Shown one piece after another: positions 47,855-56,256 of a stretch of DNA of 64,000 bases. The DNA is taken from NCBI RefSeq assembly GCF_001050035.1, contig NZ_CVTA01000007.1, positions 62,001 to 126,000 of the forward strand, in the 5' to 3' direction. The notes under the pieces were generated by a model. It was not told the DNA's origin. It was given only the letters and a program-made list of their open reading frames with translations, and searched no databases. The position numbers and the translations under genes are program-made. This stretch comes from Mycolicibacterium komanii. Lineage in GTDB: Bacteria > Actinomycetota > Actinomycetes > Mycobacteriales > Mycobacteriaceae. The first letter of the stretch is position 1; each line of letters opens with the position of its first letter.

Positions 47855-48589
47855 CTACTTGTGCGGGACGTCGTTGGTGAGCCCGCCGTCCATCACGTAC
47901 TCGGCGCCGGTCGAATACCGGGACTCGTCGCTGGCCAGGAACACCACGAAGGTCGCCACCTCGTCGGGCTGACCGGGCCGGCCCAGCGGGATCCGCAACA
48001 TGTTGTCCGGGAAGTGCTTGGTCATCGGCGTGCGGATGAAGCCGGGATGCACCGAGTTGACCCGGATGTTGTGCGGGCCGAGTTCCAGCGCCGCCGACTT
48101 CGTCAGCCCGCGCACCGCCCACTTCGAGGCGACGTACGGGTGCACCATCACCGCGCCGCGCAACCCCTCGATCGACGAGATGTTGATGATCGACCCGCCG
48201 CCCGCGGCCTTCATCGCCTCGACCGAATGCTGCATACCGAGGAAGGTGCCGGTGAGGTTGACGTCAATGACCTTCTGCCACTTGGCCATGTCGAACTGGC
48301 CGATCATGCCCAGCGCCACCGTCCCCGCGTTGTTGACCAACACGTTGAGCTTGCCGAATTCGTTGACGGCGGTGGCGACGGCGGCCTCCCACTGGTCGGC
48401 CTGGGTGACGTCGAGGTGGACGTAGCGGGCCGCGTCACCGATCTCGTCGGCCAGCGCCTTGCCCTCCTCGTCGAGGATGTCGCCGATCACGACCTTTGCG
48501 CCCTCGGCCACGAGTGCGCGCGCGTCGGCCGCCCCCATCCCGCGAGCGCCGCCACTGATCAGTGCCACTTTGTCGTCCACACGTCCCAT
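47855..48589 (-). CDS. Short-chain dehydrogenase/reductase, 3-alpha/20-beta-hydroxysteroid dehydrogenase-like
   Basis: The 244-residue SDR has the cofactor motif ISGGARGMGAADA (residues 11-23), Asp37 after the second strand (VVIGDILDEEG, favouring NAD), NNAG at 86-89 and the catalytic Ser139, Tyr152 and Lys156 (NISSIEG; HPYVASKWAVRG). It closely resembles the FabG3/Rv2002 group of steroid dehydrogenases. It is divergent from the DapB-like gene across a KstR-type palindrome, which supports a role in sterol metabolism. Confidence 0.87.
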   Translation of the reverse strand: MGRVDDKVALISGGARGMGAADARALVAEGAKVVIGDILDEEGKALADEIGDAARYVHLDVTQADQWEAAVATAVNEFGKLNVLVNNAGTVALGMIGQFDMAKWQKVIDVNLTGTFLGMQHSVEAMKAAGGGSIINISSIEGLRGAVMVHPYVASKWAVRGLTKSAALELGPHNIRVNSVHPGFIRTPMTKHFPDNMLRIPLGRPGQPDEVATFVVFLASDESRYSTGAEYVMDGGLTNDVPHK

Positions 48590-48621
48590 GGGGCGTCAGG
48601 CTACCGCACCACCTTGGGAAC

Positions 48622-48635
48622 TAGAACCTGTTCCA
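48622..48635. promoter_or_regulatory. KstR-like operator TAGAACCTGTTCCA
   Basis: It matches the KstR consensus TNNAACNNGTTNNA at every fixed position. It lies between two divergent genes, 33 nt from each start, so it could control both. KstR is the TetR-type repressor of cholesterol catabolism in mycobacteria. Confidence 0.75.
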
Positions 48636-48667
48636 ATTTGGCTGGTCAGCACGGCATACTGCTCGCC

Positions 48668-49744
48668 ATGGCTATACGAGTGGCGCTCATCGGAACCGGC
48701 AACTGCGGCAGCCTCGCGCTCAAGCAACTCGTCAACGATGCGAGGTTCGATCTCACGGGGGTCTGGGTTTCGTCGGAGGCCAAGGTGGGCAAGGACGCCG
48801 GCGAGTTGGCCGGCCTCGACGTCACCACCGGCGTGAGGGCGGTCGACGATCTCGGCACGATCATCGCGGCTGCGCCGGACTGCATCGTCTACTGCGCGAT
48901 GGGCGACACCCGACTGCCCGACGCGATGGCTGACGTGCGCAAGATCCTCGCGGCGGGCATCGACGTCGTCGGCTCCGGTCTCGGCGTGCTGCAGTATCCG
49001 TGGCAGGTGATCCCGGACAAGTACATCCAGCGCATCGAAGATGCTGCGCAAGAGGGGAACTCGACGGTCTTCATGACCGGTGTGGACCCGGGCTTCGTGA
49101 CCGACCTGCTGCCGTTCGCGCTCGCGGGGACGTGTCAGAGCATCGAGCAGATCCGCACGATGGAGATCGCCGACTACGCGAGCTACGACGGCGCCACGGT
49201 CATGTTCGACGTGATGGGCTTCGGCAACGAGATCGGTGATCTGCCGATGCTGTATCAGCCGGGAGTGCTGAGTATCGCCTGGGGCACCGCGATCCGGCAG
49301 CTCGCGGCGGGCCTCGGCGTCGAGGTCGACGAGATCAAGGACTCTGTCGAACAGGAACCCGCACCCGAGGACTTCGATGTCGCGGTCGGCACCATCAAGA
49401 AGGGCACCGTCGCGGCCGTGCGCTTCCAGATCGAGGGCATGGTCAAGGGCAGGCCGGTGATCGTCGTCGAGCACGTCACGCGGTTGCGCGGTGACCTGCG
49501 ACCGGACTGGGCCCAGCCCGCACAACCGGGTGGCTCGTACCGCGTCGAGATCACCGGCGAACCGTCCTACGTCATGGACATCTGCCCGACAAGCCGCAAC
49601 GGCGACCACAACTACGCCGCGATCCTGGCGGCGGCCGGCCGCATCGTCAACGCGATCCCCGACGTCGTGGCCGCCGCGCCGGGGATCCGGACCACTTTGG
49701 ACATGCCGCTCGTGACCGGTCAGGGGTTGTACGCGGCTCAGTAA
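48668..49744 (+). CDS. DapB-like NAD(P)-dependent dehydrogenase
   Basis: The 358-residue protein has a Rossmann start (RVALIGTGNCGSLALKQLVN) like dihydrodipicolinate reductase N-domains, then IVYCAMGDTRLPDAMADVRK and GVDPGFVTDLLPFALAG. The rest is unlike true DapB, so the lysine-pathway role is unlikely; related proteins include diaminopentanoate dehydrogenase. The ATG was chosen, and the much longer upstream frame is a shadow of the SDR gene. With the KstR-like site just upstream, a role in steroid or lipid breakdown is inferred. An HAD gene follows after 12 nt. Confidence 0.78.
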   Translation: MAIRVALIGTGNCGSLALKQLVNDARFDLTGVWVSSEAKVGKDAGELAGLDVTTGVRAVDDLGTIIAAAPDCIVYCAMGDTRLPDAMADVRKILAAGIDVVGSGLGVLQYPWQVIPDKYIQRIEDAAQEGNSTVFMTGVDPGFVTDLLPFALAGTCQSIEQIRTMEIADYASYDGATVMFDVMGFGNEIGDLPMLYQPGVLSIAWGTAIRQLAAGLGVEVDEIKDSVEQEPAPEDFDVAVGTIKKGTVAAVRFQIEGMVKGRPVIVVEHVTRLRGDLRPDWAQPAQPGGSYRVEITGEPSYVMDICPTSRNGDHNYAAILAAAGRIVNAIPDVVAAAPGIRTTLDMPLVTGQGLYAAQ

Positions 49745-49756
49745 GCTGAACCCGTT

Positions 49757-50533
49757 ATGAGCGCGCAGCCGGCGATACCCGGGTCCGTGGACGCTGTGGC
49801 CGAAGTCGCCGCGAGCCCGCAGGATCCACGCGTCGGGGCGTTCTTCGATCTCGACGGCACGCTGGTCGACGGTTTCACCGCGACGGCACACGCGGCCGAC
49901 CGCATCCGACGTAGGCAGGCGCGCATCGGCGAGGTGCTGGGTGTGGTCGAAGCGTCGCTGCGATACCGGTTGGGCCGCATGCAATTCGAGCGCCTCCTCA
50001 CCCGTGCCGCCGGATATCTGCGCGGTGAGTCTCTCGCAGAACTCGACGAACTCGGCGAGCGGCTGTTTGTGGAGCGGGTCGCGGCGCGGGTGTTCCCCTA
50101 CATGCACGAGATCGTCCAGGCACACCAGCAGCGCGGTCATACCGTCGTTCTCAGCAGCTCGGCGCTGACCATCCATGCCGAACCGGTCGCACGCTTCACC
50201 GGGATCAATCACGTGCTGTGCAACCACTTCGAGGTCGACGATGCGGGGCGGCTCACCGGCCGGATCGCCAGGCCGGTCATCTGGGGGGCCAACAAGTCGA
50301 CAGCGGTGCAGGCCTTCTGTGAGACCAATGACGTTGAGCTGCACCGCAGTTACTTCTACGCCGACGGCGACGAGGATGCGGTGCTGATGGCTCTGGTCGG
50401 TAACCCGCGGCCGGTGAACCCCCGTCCCGGCCTCGCCGCGATGGCGGCCGAGCACGGGTGGCCGGTGCTTCAGGTCGAGGGGTCGGGCAGCCGCAGACGG
50501 CTGTCGTTGCGAAGGCTGATCGGATACGACTGA
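49757..50533 (+). CDS. HAD-IB family hydrolase (phosphoserine-phosphatase-like)
   Basis: The 258-residue protein has HAD motif I AFFDLDGTLVDGF (Asp31 nucleophile, Asp33), motif II VVLSSSALTIHAEP, a motif III Lys in WGANKSTAVQAFCE and motif IV YFYADGDEDAVLM. The insert between motifs I and II is the helical C1 cap of subclass IB, as in SerB-like and acyl-phosphate enzymes. It lies 12 nt after the DapB-like gene and is probably in its operon. The substrate is unknown. Confidence 0.85.
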   Translation: MSAQPAIPGSVDAVAEVAASPQDPRVGAFFDLDGTLVDGFTATAHAADRIRRRQARIGEVLGVVEASLRYRLGRMQFERLLTRAAGYLRGESLAELDELGERLFVERVAARVFPYMHEIVQAHQQRGHTVVLSSSALTIHAEPVARFTGINHVLCNHFEVDDAGRLTGRIARPVIWGANKSTAVQAFCETNDVELHRSYFYADGDEDAVLMALVGNPRPVNPRPGLAAMAAEHGWPVLQVEGSGSRRRLSLRRLIGYD

Positions 50534-50688
50534 CGGCGCCGAGATCACGGTCCGGCGGATTTAACGCGTATTCCGCCATGAACGGAAGTCTCGGCGAAGG
50601 ATTGGGCCGTGGCGGTGAAGTTGAACAACGTCGCCGATCTGGATGGCAACGAGGTCTCGTTCGTCGCAGACCTCGGCGCGTACTAAAC

Positions 50689-50702
50689 TAGAACACGTTT
50701 CA
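50689..50702 (+). promoter_or_regulatory. KstR-like operator TAGAACACGTTTCA
   Basis: It matches TNNAACNNGTTNNA fully and lies 30 nt upstream of the nitronate monooxygenase start. It resembles the site at 48622 over a wider stretch (CTAGAAC, then CAATTTG on the right side), so a common repressor is likely. Confidence 0.75.
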
Positions 50703-50732
50703 ATTTGAGCGGCCCATCACCAAGGAGCAGGC

Positions 50733-51866
50733 ATGCGCACCCCGATCTGTAACGACCTCGGCATCGAATATCCGATCTTCGCGTTCACCCACTGCCGGGA
50801 CGTGGTCGTCGCGGTGAGCAAGGCCGGCGGCTTCGGCGTGCTCGGCGCGGTCGGATACACCCCGGAGCAGCTCGAGATCGAGCTCAAGTGGATCGACGAG
50901 AACATCGGGGACCACCCCTACGGCGTCGACATCGTGATCCCGAACAAGTACGAGGGCATGGACGCCGCCGACATGGATCCCGAGGTGCTCAAGAAAACCC
51001 TGAACGACCTCGTGCCGCAGGAGCACATCGACTTCGCCAAGAAGGTCCTCGCCGATCACGGCGTTCCTGTCGACCACAGCGACGACGACGCGCTGCAGCT
51101 GCTCGGCTGGACCGAGGCCACCGCCACGCCGCAGGTCGAGGTCGCCCTGCGGCACCCGAAGTGCACGCTAATCGCCAACGCGCTCGGCACTCCCCCCGCC
51201 GACATGATCAAGCACATCCACGACGAGGGTCGCAAGGTCGCCGCGCTGTGCGGCTCGCCGTCGCAGGCGCGCAAGCACGCCGACGCCGGCGTGGACATCA
51301 TCATCGCCCAGGGCGGCGAGGCCGGTGGGCACTGCGGTGAGATCGGCTCGATCGTGCTGTGGCCGCAGGTCGTCAAGGAGGTCGCCCCGGTGCCGGTGCT
51401 GGCCGCAGGCGGCATCGGCAGCGGCCAGCAGATCGCGGCGGCTCTCGCGCTCGGCGCGCAAGGTGCCTGGACCGGTTCGCAGTGGGTGATGGTCGAGGAG
51501 TCGGAGAACACCCCGGTGCAACACGAGGCTTACGTCAGGGCCTCCAGCAAGGACACCGTGCGCAGCCGCTCGTTCACAGGTAAGCCCGCACGGATGCTGC
51601 GCAACGACTGGACCGAGGCGTGGGAGGATCCGAACAACCCCAAGCCGCTCGGAATGCCGTTGCAGTACATGGTTTCCGGGATGGCCGTGGCGGCCACCCA
51701 CAAGTACCCGAACGAGTCCGTCGACGTGGCGTTCAACCCGATCGGTCAGGTCGTCGGACAGTTCACCAAGGTCGAGAAGACCGCGACGGTGATCGAGCGC
51801 TGGGTGCAGGAGTACCTCGAGGCGACCGGCAGGCTCGACGAGATCAACGAGGCCGCTTCGGTCTGA
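50733..51866 (+). CDS. Nitronate monooxygenase / 2-nitropropane dioxygenase family flavoprotein
   Basis: The 377-residue TIM-barrel flavoprotein shows KAGGFGVLGAVGYTPEQLE near the N-terminus, IIAQGGEAGGHCGEIGSIVL and PVLAAGGIGSGQQIAAALAL (FMN phosphate site), and GAQGAWTGSQWV. It resembles M. tuberculosis Rv1894c. Nitronate monooxygenases use FMN and oxygen to oxidise nitronates, but many family members have other oxidoreductase roles. A clear AAGGAG site precedes the ATG. Control by KstR is suggested by the upstream palindrome. Confidence 0.88.
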   Translation: MRTPICNDLGIEYPIFAFTHCRDVVVAVSKAGGFGVLGAVGYTPEQLEIELKWIDENIGDHPYGVDIVIPNKYEGMDAADMDPEVLKKTLNDLVPQEHIDFAKKVLADHGVPVDHSDDDALQLLGWTEATATPQVEVALRHPKCTLIANALGTPPADMIKHIHDEGRKVAALCGSPSQARKHADAGVDIIIAQGGEAGGHCGEIGSIVLWPQVVKEVAPVPVLAAGGIGSGQQIAAALALGAQGAWTGSQWVMVEESENTPVQHEAYVRASSKDTVRSRSFTGKPARMLRNDWTEAWEDPNNPKPLGMPLQYMVSGMAVAATHKYPNESVDVAFNPIGQVVGQFTKVEKTATVIERWVQEYLEATGRLDEINEAASV

Positions 51867-51881
51867 CCCGCGGCTCGCCGC

Positions 51882-52319
51882 ATGGATCTGACGGCGGCGG
51901 CGTGCGCCGGCTTCCTTCTCGCCGTGCTGTGGATGGATCTGATCTTCGACAGTCAGGTCCTGCCCCACCGCGCGGCGGCACAGGTGCCGGAGCGGGTGTT
52001 GGCGTCGATCGCTGGGTATTACGGGCGTGCGACGACGACGAAGATGAATTACGTCGTCGCGGTGGTGATGGCCGTCCTCCTCGTCGTTCTGGGCGTCCGT
52101 TGGTTCGAGGAACCCGCTTCATCGTTGCTGATTCCCTCGGCGCTGGCCGCGGCGCCGATCGTTCTCGCGGCGGTGCATACGGTGCCGGCGGCCAGGCGAC
52201 TCGGCAGTCGGGTCGACTACGGGGTACGCCAGTCACGGTTGGCGCGTGCCGTCTGCCGCGACCACCTCCTGTGCCTGGCGTCCGTGTCGGCGTTCCTCGT
52301 CCTGTGGGTGGCCCGATGA
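51882..52319 (+). CDS. Four-helix membrane protein of unknown function
   Basis: The 145-residue product has four hydrophobic segments: AACAGFLLAVLWMDLIF, YVVAVVMAVLLVVLGVRWF, LIPSALAAAPIVLAAVHTV and LLCLASVSAFLVLWVAR. The first loop has the conserved-looking FDSQVLPHRAAAQ. It follows the nitronate monooxygenase by 15 nt and may be cotranscribed. No family function is recognised. Confidence 0.7.
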   Translation: MDLTAAACAGFLLAVLWMDLIFDSQVLPHRAAAQVPERVLASIAGYYGRATTTKMNYVVAVVMAVLLVVLGVRWFEEPASSLLIPSALAAAPIVLAAVHTVPAARRLGSRVDYGVRQSRLARAVCRDHLLCLASVSAFLVLWVAR

Positions 52320-52340
52320 TCCTTGGGTACTCGATCGGCT

Positions 52341-52673
52341 ATGAGGCACTTCAGGCGATGGGGCGCCGTATATCTGCTGCTTCTGCTGTTCATCGGTAGT
52401 TGGGTGGGCCAGTTCGTCACCCAACTGGCCGAGTTCACCAGCACCCAGCAGCAGCACGGGCAGCCCTTCATGTGGGGCGAGTACTTGCACCAATTCTTTG
52501 CGAGCACGTTCGAGAACTGGCAGAGCGAGTGGTTGCAGCTGATCTTCCAGGCGATCCTGCTGCTCGGTGCCAAGCACTGGCTGTTCAGGGTCGACGCAGA
52601 GGATCTCGAGCGCATCGAAGCCAAGATCGACGCGATCCAGGACCGGTTGAGTCCGTCGACTCCCCCGTCCTGA
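52341..52673 (+). CDS. Small membrane protein, DUF6766-like
   Basis: The 110-residue protein begins MRHFRRWGAVYLLLLLFIGS and has two membrane segments around a soluble loop with QQQHGQPFMWGEYLHQFFAS, then ENWQSEWLQLIFQAILLLGA. The C-terminus is a charged helix (DAEDLERIEAKIDAIQDRL). This pattern fits the DUF6766 group of small actinobacterial membrane proteins. The chosen ATG lies six codons after a TTG alternative. Function unknown. Confidence 0.7.
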   Translation: MRHFRRWGAVYLLLLLFIGSWVGQFVTQLAEFTSTQQQHGQPFMWGEYLHQFFASTFENWQSEWLQLIFQAILLLGAKHWLFRVDAEDLERIEAKIDAIQDRLSPSTPPS

Positions 52674-52756
52674 CCTGGCGGTTTCAGCCGCTTAGGGAGT
52701 GCTTCCGGGACGCGTGACACCGTTTCAGTCGAAGGGCTGTCAGCGGACGCCGCGAT

Positions 52757-52772
52757 TATGTAGGGTTACATA
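52757..52772. promoter_or_regulatory. Palindromic operator TATGTA-GGGT-TACATA
   Basis: A perfect 6-4-6 inverted repeat sits 26 nt upstream of the TetR-type gene and likely mediates autoregulation of tetR and the molybdopterin oxidoreductase. Its half-site is close to the one at 56241. Confidence 0.65.
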
Positions 52773-52798
52773 CATACTTTCTGACGAGAGGTCTCGCG

Positions 52799-53371
52799 AT
52801 GGCCAACCATCGTGAGCGGATGGTCGCCTCCGCGGCGCTCCTGATCCGGGAACGCGGCGCTCACCCGACGGCGATCGCCGACGTTCTCGCGCACAGCGGT
52901 GCCCCACGCGGTTCGGCGTATCACTACTTCCCCGGCGGACGCACCCAATTGCTCTGTGAGGCCGTCGATTACGCCAGCTCCTACATCGCATCACGAATCG
53001 AGAAAGCAGGCAGCGCCGCCGACGCGCTCGACGCGTTGGTGAACGGCTTTCGAAAGCAGCTCGCCGACACAGAATTTCGCGCCGGATGTCCCGTCGTCGC
53101 GGTGGCTGTCGAATCAGGCGGTAAGGCCGACGTCGCGCCGGTGGTCGATCGCGCGGCCGCGGCGTTCACCCGCTGGAACGGCCTCCTGGTCGACCGGCTG
53201 ATCGACGGGGGTGTCGCCTCCGAGCGGGCCGAGGAATTAGCGATGCTGGTGTTGGCCTCCGTCGAAGGCGCGATCGTCGTGGCTCGAACGACACGCGACA
53301 TGCGGCCACTCGAACTCGTACACACCCAACTGCGGGCGCTTCTCGAGGCCGCGGCACCGGACGAGAGGTGA
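52799..53371 (+). CDS. TetR-family regulator (LmrA/YxaF-like)
   Basis: The 190-residue protein has the TetR HTH (SAALLIRERGAHPTAIADVL, then AHSGAPRGSAYHYFPGGRTQ). Its C-terminal domain has EFRAGCPVVAVAVESG, typical of the LmrA/YxaF subgroup. The downstream oxidoreductase gene starts after three bases, so the two form one operon. The palindrome before the gene is the likely operator. The ligand is unknown. Confidence 0.88.
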   Translation: MANHRERMVASAALLIRERGAHPTAIADVLAHSGAPRGSAYHYFPGGRTQLLCEAVDYASSYIASRIEKAGSAADALDALVNGFRKQLADTEFRAGCPVVAVAVESGGKADVAPVVDRAAAAFTRWNGLLVDRLIDGGVASERAEELAMLVLASVEGAIVVARTTRDMRPLELVHTQLRALLEAAAPDER

Positions 53372-53374
53372 GCG

Positions 53375-55654
53375 ATGAGCGATGAATGGCACCCCACGGC
53401 CTGCATCCTGTGCGAATGCAACTGCGGAGTAGTCGTACAACTCGACGACCGCAGGCTCGCCAAGATCCGCGGCGACAATGCGCATCCCGCGTCCCAGGGC
53501 TACACGTGCAACAAGGCGTTGCGCCTCGACCACTACCAGAACAACCGTGCCCGGCTGACATCGCCGATGCGGCGCCGCAGCGACGGCACCTACGAGGAGA
53601 TCGACTGGGACACCGCGATCACGGAAGTGGCTGCCGGCTTCCGGCGCATCGCCGACACCTATGGCGGCGACAAGATCTTCTACTACGGCGGCGGTGGCCA
53701 GGGAAACCACCTCGGCGGCGCCTACAGCGGAGCCTTTCTCAAAGCGCTCGGATCCCACTATCGGTCGAATGCATTGGCGCAGGAGAAGACCGGTGAGGCA
53801 TGGATCGACGCACACCTGTATGGAGGGCATACGCGCGGCGAGTTCGAACACGCCGAGGTGTCGGTTTTCGTCGGCAAGAACCCGTGGATGTCGCAGAGCT
53901 TCCCGCGAGCCCGCACGGTGCTCAACGCGATCGCGAAGGATCCCGGCCGTTCGATGATCGTCATCGACCCGGTCGTCACCGACACCGCGAAGATGGCCGA
54001 CTACCACCTGCGCGTCCGACCAGGCACCGACGCGTGGTGCCTGTCGGCGCTGACGGCGGTCCTGGTCCAGGAAAACCTCTGCGACGAGACATTTCTCGAG
54101 GAGCATGTGCATGGCACGTATGCCGTGCGCGACGCGTTGCGCGAGGTTCCGGTCGGCGAGTACGCGCTGCGCTGTGGGGTCGATGAGGAACTGATTCGCG
54201 CCGCTGCGCGTCGGATTGGCATCGCGGCCAGCGTCTCGGTGTTCGAGGACCTGGGCGTGCAGCAGGCTCCCAACAGCACGTTGTGCTCGTATCTGAACAA
54301 GCTGTTGTGGATACTGACCGGCAACTTCGCCAAACGCGGTGGCCAGCATCTGCATTCGTCGTTCGGCCCGCTGTTCCGGCACACACCGGACGTGGGGCGC
54401 ACACCGGTCACCGGAGCGCCGATCGTCGGCGGGTTAATCCCGAGCAACGTGGTGCCCCAGGAAATCCTGACCGATGACCCGGATCGGTTCCGCGCGATGA
54501 TCGTCGAGAGCAGCAATCCGGCGCACTCACTGGCCGACTCCGCTGCATGTCGCGAGGCGTTCGCGTCTCTCGAATTGATGGTGGTCATCGACGTCGCGAT
54601 GACGGAGACGGCGCGCCTTGCCCACTACGTGCTGCCCGCGGCGAGCCAGTACGAGAAGTGCGAGTCGACGTTCTTCAACCTCGAATTCCCGCACAACATC
54701 TTCCACCTGCGACATCCACTCCTCGAACCGCTCGAGGGCACGCTGCCCGAACCGGAGATCTGGGCCCGGCTCATGCGGGCACTCGACGTCGTCGACGAGG
54801 CCGATCTGCAGCCCTTACGCGCGGCGGCGGAGGAAGGCCGCGACGCCTACACCCAGGCCTTTCTGCAGGCGGTGGCCGCCAGTCCGATGCTGGGCAAGGT
54901 GCTGCCGTTCGTGCTGTACGAGACGCTGGGACCAACACTGCCGCAGGGCCTTTCCGGCGCCGCGGCGCTGTGGGGGCTGGCGCAGAAGGCGGCGATGACC
55001 TATCCCGATGCGGTGCGCCGTGCGGGACACGCAGACGGCAACGCCCTGTTCGATGCGATCCTGTCGAGTCGATCCGGTGTCACGTTCACCGTCCACGAAT
55101 ACGTCGACGACTTCGCGCTGATCAGTCACGCCGACCACAAGATCGCACTGCACATGCCAGAGATGCTCGACGAGCTGCGGGCGCTGGCGGATAAGCCCGT
55201 GTCACTAGTGGATGCGGAGTTTCCGATCGTGTTGTCGGCCGGCGAACGACGCGCCTACACCGCCAACGACATCTTCCGCGATCCGACGTGGCGCAAGCGC
55301 GACACCGACGGAGCCCTGCGGGTCAGCGTCGAAGATGCCGAGGCGCTCGGACTCGTCGACGGCGGACGGGCGCGGATCACGACTGCGTCGGGCAGCGCCG
55401 AGGCCACCGTCGAGGTGAGCACGGCGATGCTGCCCGGACATGCGTCACTGCCCAACGGGTTTGGGCTCGACTTCGTCGATGACGACGGTCGCGCGAACGC
55501 CCCAGGCGTGGCGCCGAACTCGCTGACGTCGAGCGACTGGCGTGACCCCTACGCAGGCACCCCGTGGCACAAACACGTGCCCGCCCGCATCTCCGCGGTC
55601 GCGGCGCAGCAGGTTGCGTTGAGTTCCGCAGGCGGTGCCGACGTCATTCGGTGA
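53375..55654 (+). CDS. Molybdopterin-dependent oxidoreductase with N-terminal 4Fe-4S site
   Basis: The 759-residue protein belongs to the formate-dehydrogenase/BisC-like family. The N-terminal cluster motif has Cys10, Cys13, Cys17 and Cys45 (TACILCECNCGVVV and GYTCNKALRLDHY). Further family elements are EEIDWDTAITEVAAGF, a bis-MGD contact region around VFVGKNPWMSQSFPRA, the IVIDPVVTDTAKMADYHLRV segment, and the C-terminal barrel with ISVEDAEALGL-like residues (LRVSVEDAEALGLVDG). No Sec or Tat signal is present, so it is cytosolic. No electron-transfer partner gene is adjacent. The substrate is unknown. Its end overlaps the convergent TetR gene by 11 nt. Confidence 0.86.
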   Translation: MSDEWHPTACILCECNCGVVVQLDDRRLAKIRGDNAHPASQGYTCNKALRLDHYQNNRARLTSPMRRRSDGTYEEIDWDTAITEVAAGFRRIADTYGGDKIFYYGGGGQGNHLGGAYSGAFLKALGSHYRSNALAQEKTGEAWIDAHLYGGHTRGEFEHAEVSVFVGKNPWMSQSFPRARTVLNAIAKDPGRSMIVIDPVVTDTAKMADYHLRVRPGTDAWCLSALTAVLVQENLCDETFLEEHVHGTYAVRDALREVPVGEYALRCGVDEELIRAAARRIGIAASVSVFEDLGVQQAPNSTLCSYLNKLLWILTGNFAKRGGQHLHSSFGPLFRHTPDVGRTPVTGAPIVGGLIPSNVVPQEILTDDPDRFRAMIVESSNPAHSLADSAACREAFASLELMVVIDVAMTETARLAHYVLPAASQYEKCESTFFNLEFPHNIFHLRHPLLEPLEGTLPEPEIWARLMRALDVVDEADLQPLRAAAEEGRDAYTQAFLQAVAASPMLGKVLPFVLYETLGPTLPQGLSGAAALWGLAQKAAMTYPDAVRRAGHADGNALFDAILSSRSGVTFTVHEYVDDFALISHADHKIALHMPEMLDELRALADKPVSLVDAEFPIVLSAGERRAYTANDIFRDPTWRKRDTDGALRVSVEDAEALGLVDGGRARITTASGSAEATVEVSTAMLPGHASLPNGFGLDFVDDDGRANAPGVAPNSLTSSDWRDPYAGTPWHKHVPARISAVAAQQVALSSAGGADVIR

Positions 55655-56195
55655 GCAGTCGCTGCGTCGCCCGCTCGAGCACCGCGCGTCGGCTCAGGCC
55701 CGCGTGATCGGCGGCGATGAAGTGAGCACCGATCGCCAGGGAGAAAGCGAGCATCGCGCGGGCCTCGACGTCAGCGGCGTCCTCGACGAAGGTTCCGATG
55801 AGGGCGCGCAGGTACTGCATCCGGTTGTTGTCGACGCGACGGAGTCGCTTGGCCACCGCTCGATCCCGGCGGGCCCAGTCGCGTACCGCGAGGTCGACCG
55901 GTAACAGCTCCTTGGAGAACGTGAGCAGGCCCGCCTTGCGGACCTTCGCTCTGGCGTCTCCCCCCTCGGATTCGACGCGGGCGAGCACGTCGTCGGTGCT
56001 GCGGTGCTCCCACGCCTCGAGCAGGGCGTCAAGAAAATCCTCTCGGTTGGTGAAGTGCCAGTAGAACCCGCCGCGGGTGACGCCCAACGCTTTCGCGAGC
56101 AGATCCACCCGAACGGCGTCCGGCCCGCCCGCAGCCAACGCCTCGAGGCCGGCGTCGATCCATGTGGTCCGCGGTGTGCGGATCTGAGCGACCAT
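55644..56195 (-). CDS. TetR-family regulator
   Basis: The 183-residue protein has the HTH WIDAGLEALAAGGPDAVRVD, then LLAKALGVTRGGFYWHFTNR. The ligand domain contains LPVDLAVRDWARRDRAVAKR, typical of regulators controlling lipid or aromatic catabolism genes. It is divergent from the DUF2867-like gene across the palindrome at 56241, its likely operator. Its 3' end overlaps the oxidoreductase gene on the other strand by 11 nt. Confidence 0.87.
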   Translation of the reverse strand: MVAQIRTPRTTWIDAGLEALAAGGPDAVRVDLLAKALGVTRGGFYWHFTNREDFLDALLEAWEHRSTDDVLARVESEGGDARAKVRKAGLLTFSKELLPVDLAVRDWARRDRAVAKRLRRVDNNRMQYLRALIGTFVEDAADVEARAMLAFSLAIGAHFIAADHAGLSRRAVLERATQRLLTE

Positions 56196-56240
56196 CGGGA
56201 ACTCCCTGTCCTAAGGCCTTGACGGCGTGACGGATTCAAG

Positions 56241-56256
56241 CATACAGTTATGTATG
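56241..56256. promoter_or_regulatory. Palindromic operator CATACA-GTTA-TGTATG
   Basis: A perfect 6-4-6 inverted repeat lies 45 nt upstream of the tetR start and covers the likely ATG of the divergent DUF2867-like gene. It can repress both. Its half-site TGTATG is close to TATGTA at 52757. Confidence 0.65.

Noticed and set aside
48596..50548. 650-residue open frame antisense to the DapB-like and HAD genes
   Set aside because: It spans two well-supported plus-strand genes and has no domain of its own.
50609..50686. 25-codon frame (GTG start, ends in TAA) before the nitronate monooxygenase
   Set aside because: It reads VKLNNVADLDGNEVSF and looks protein-like, but it is too short, lacks a ribosome-binding site and ends at the KstR-like operator. 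It may be a decayed gene fragment; not called.
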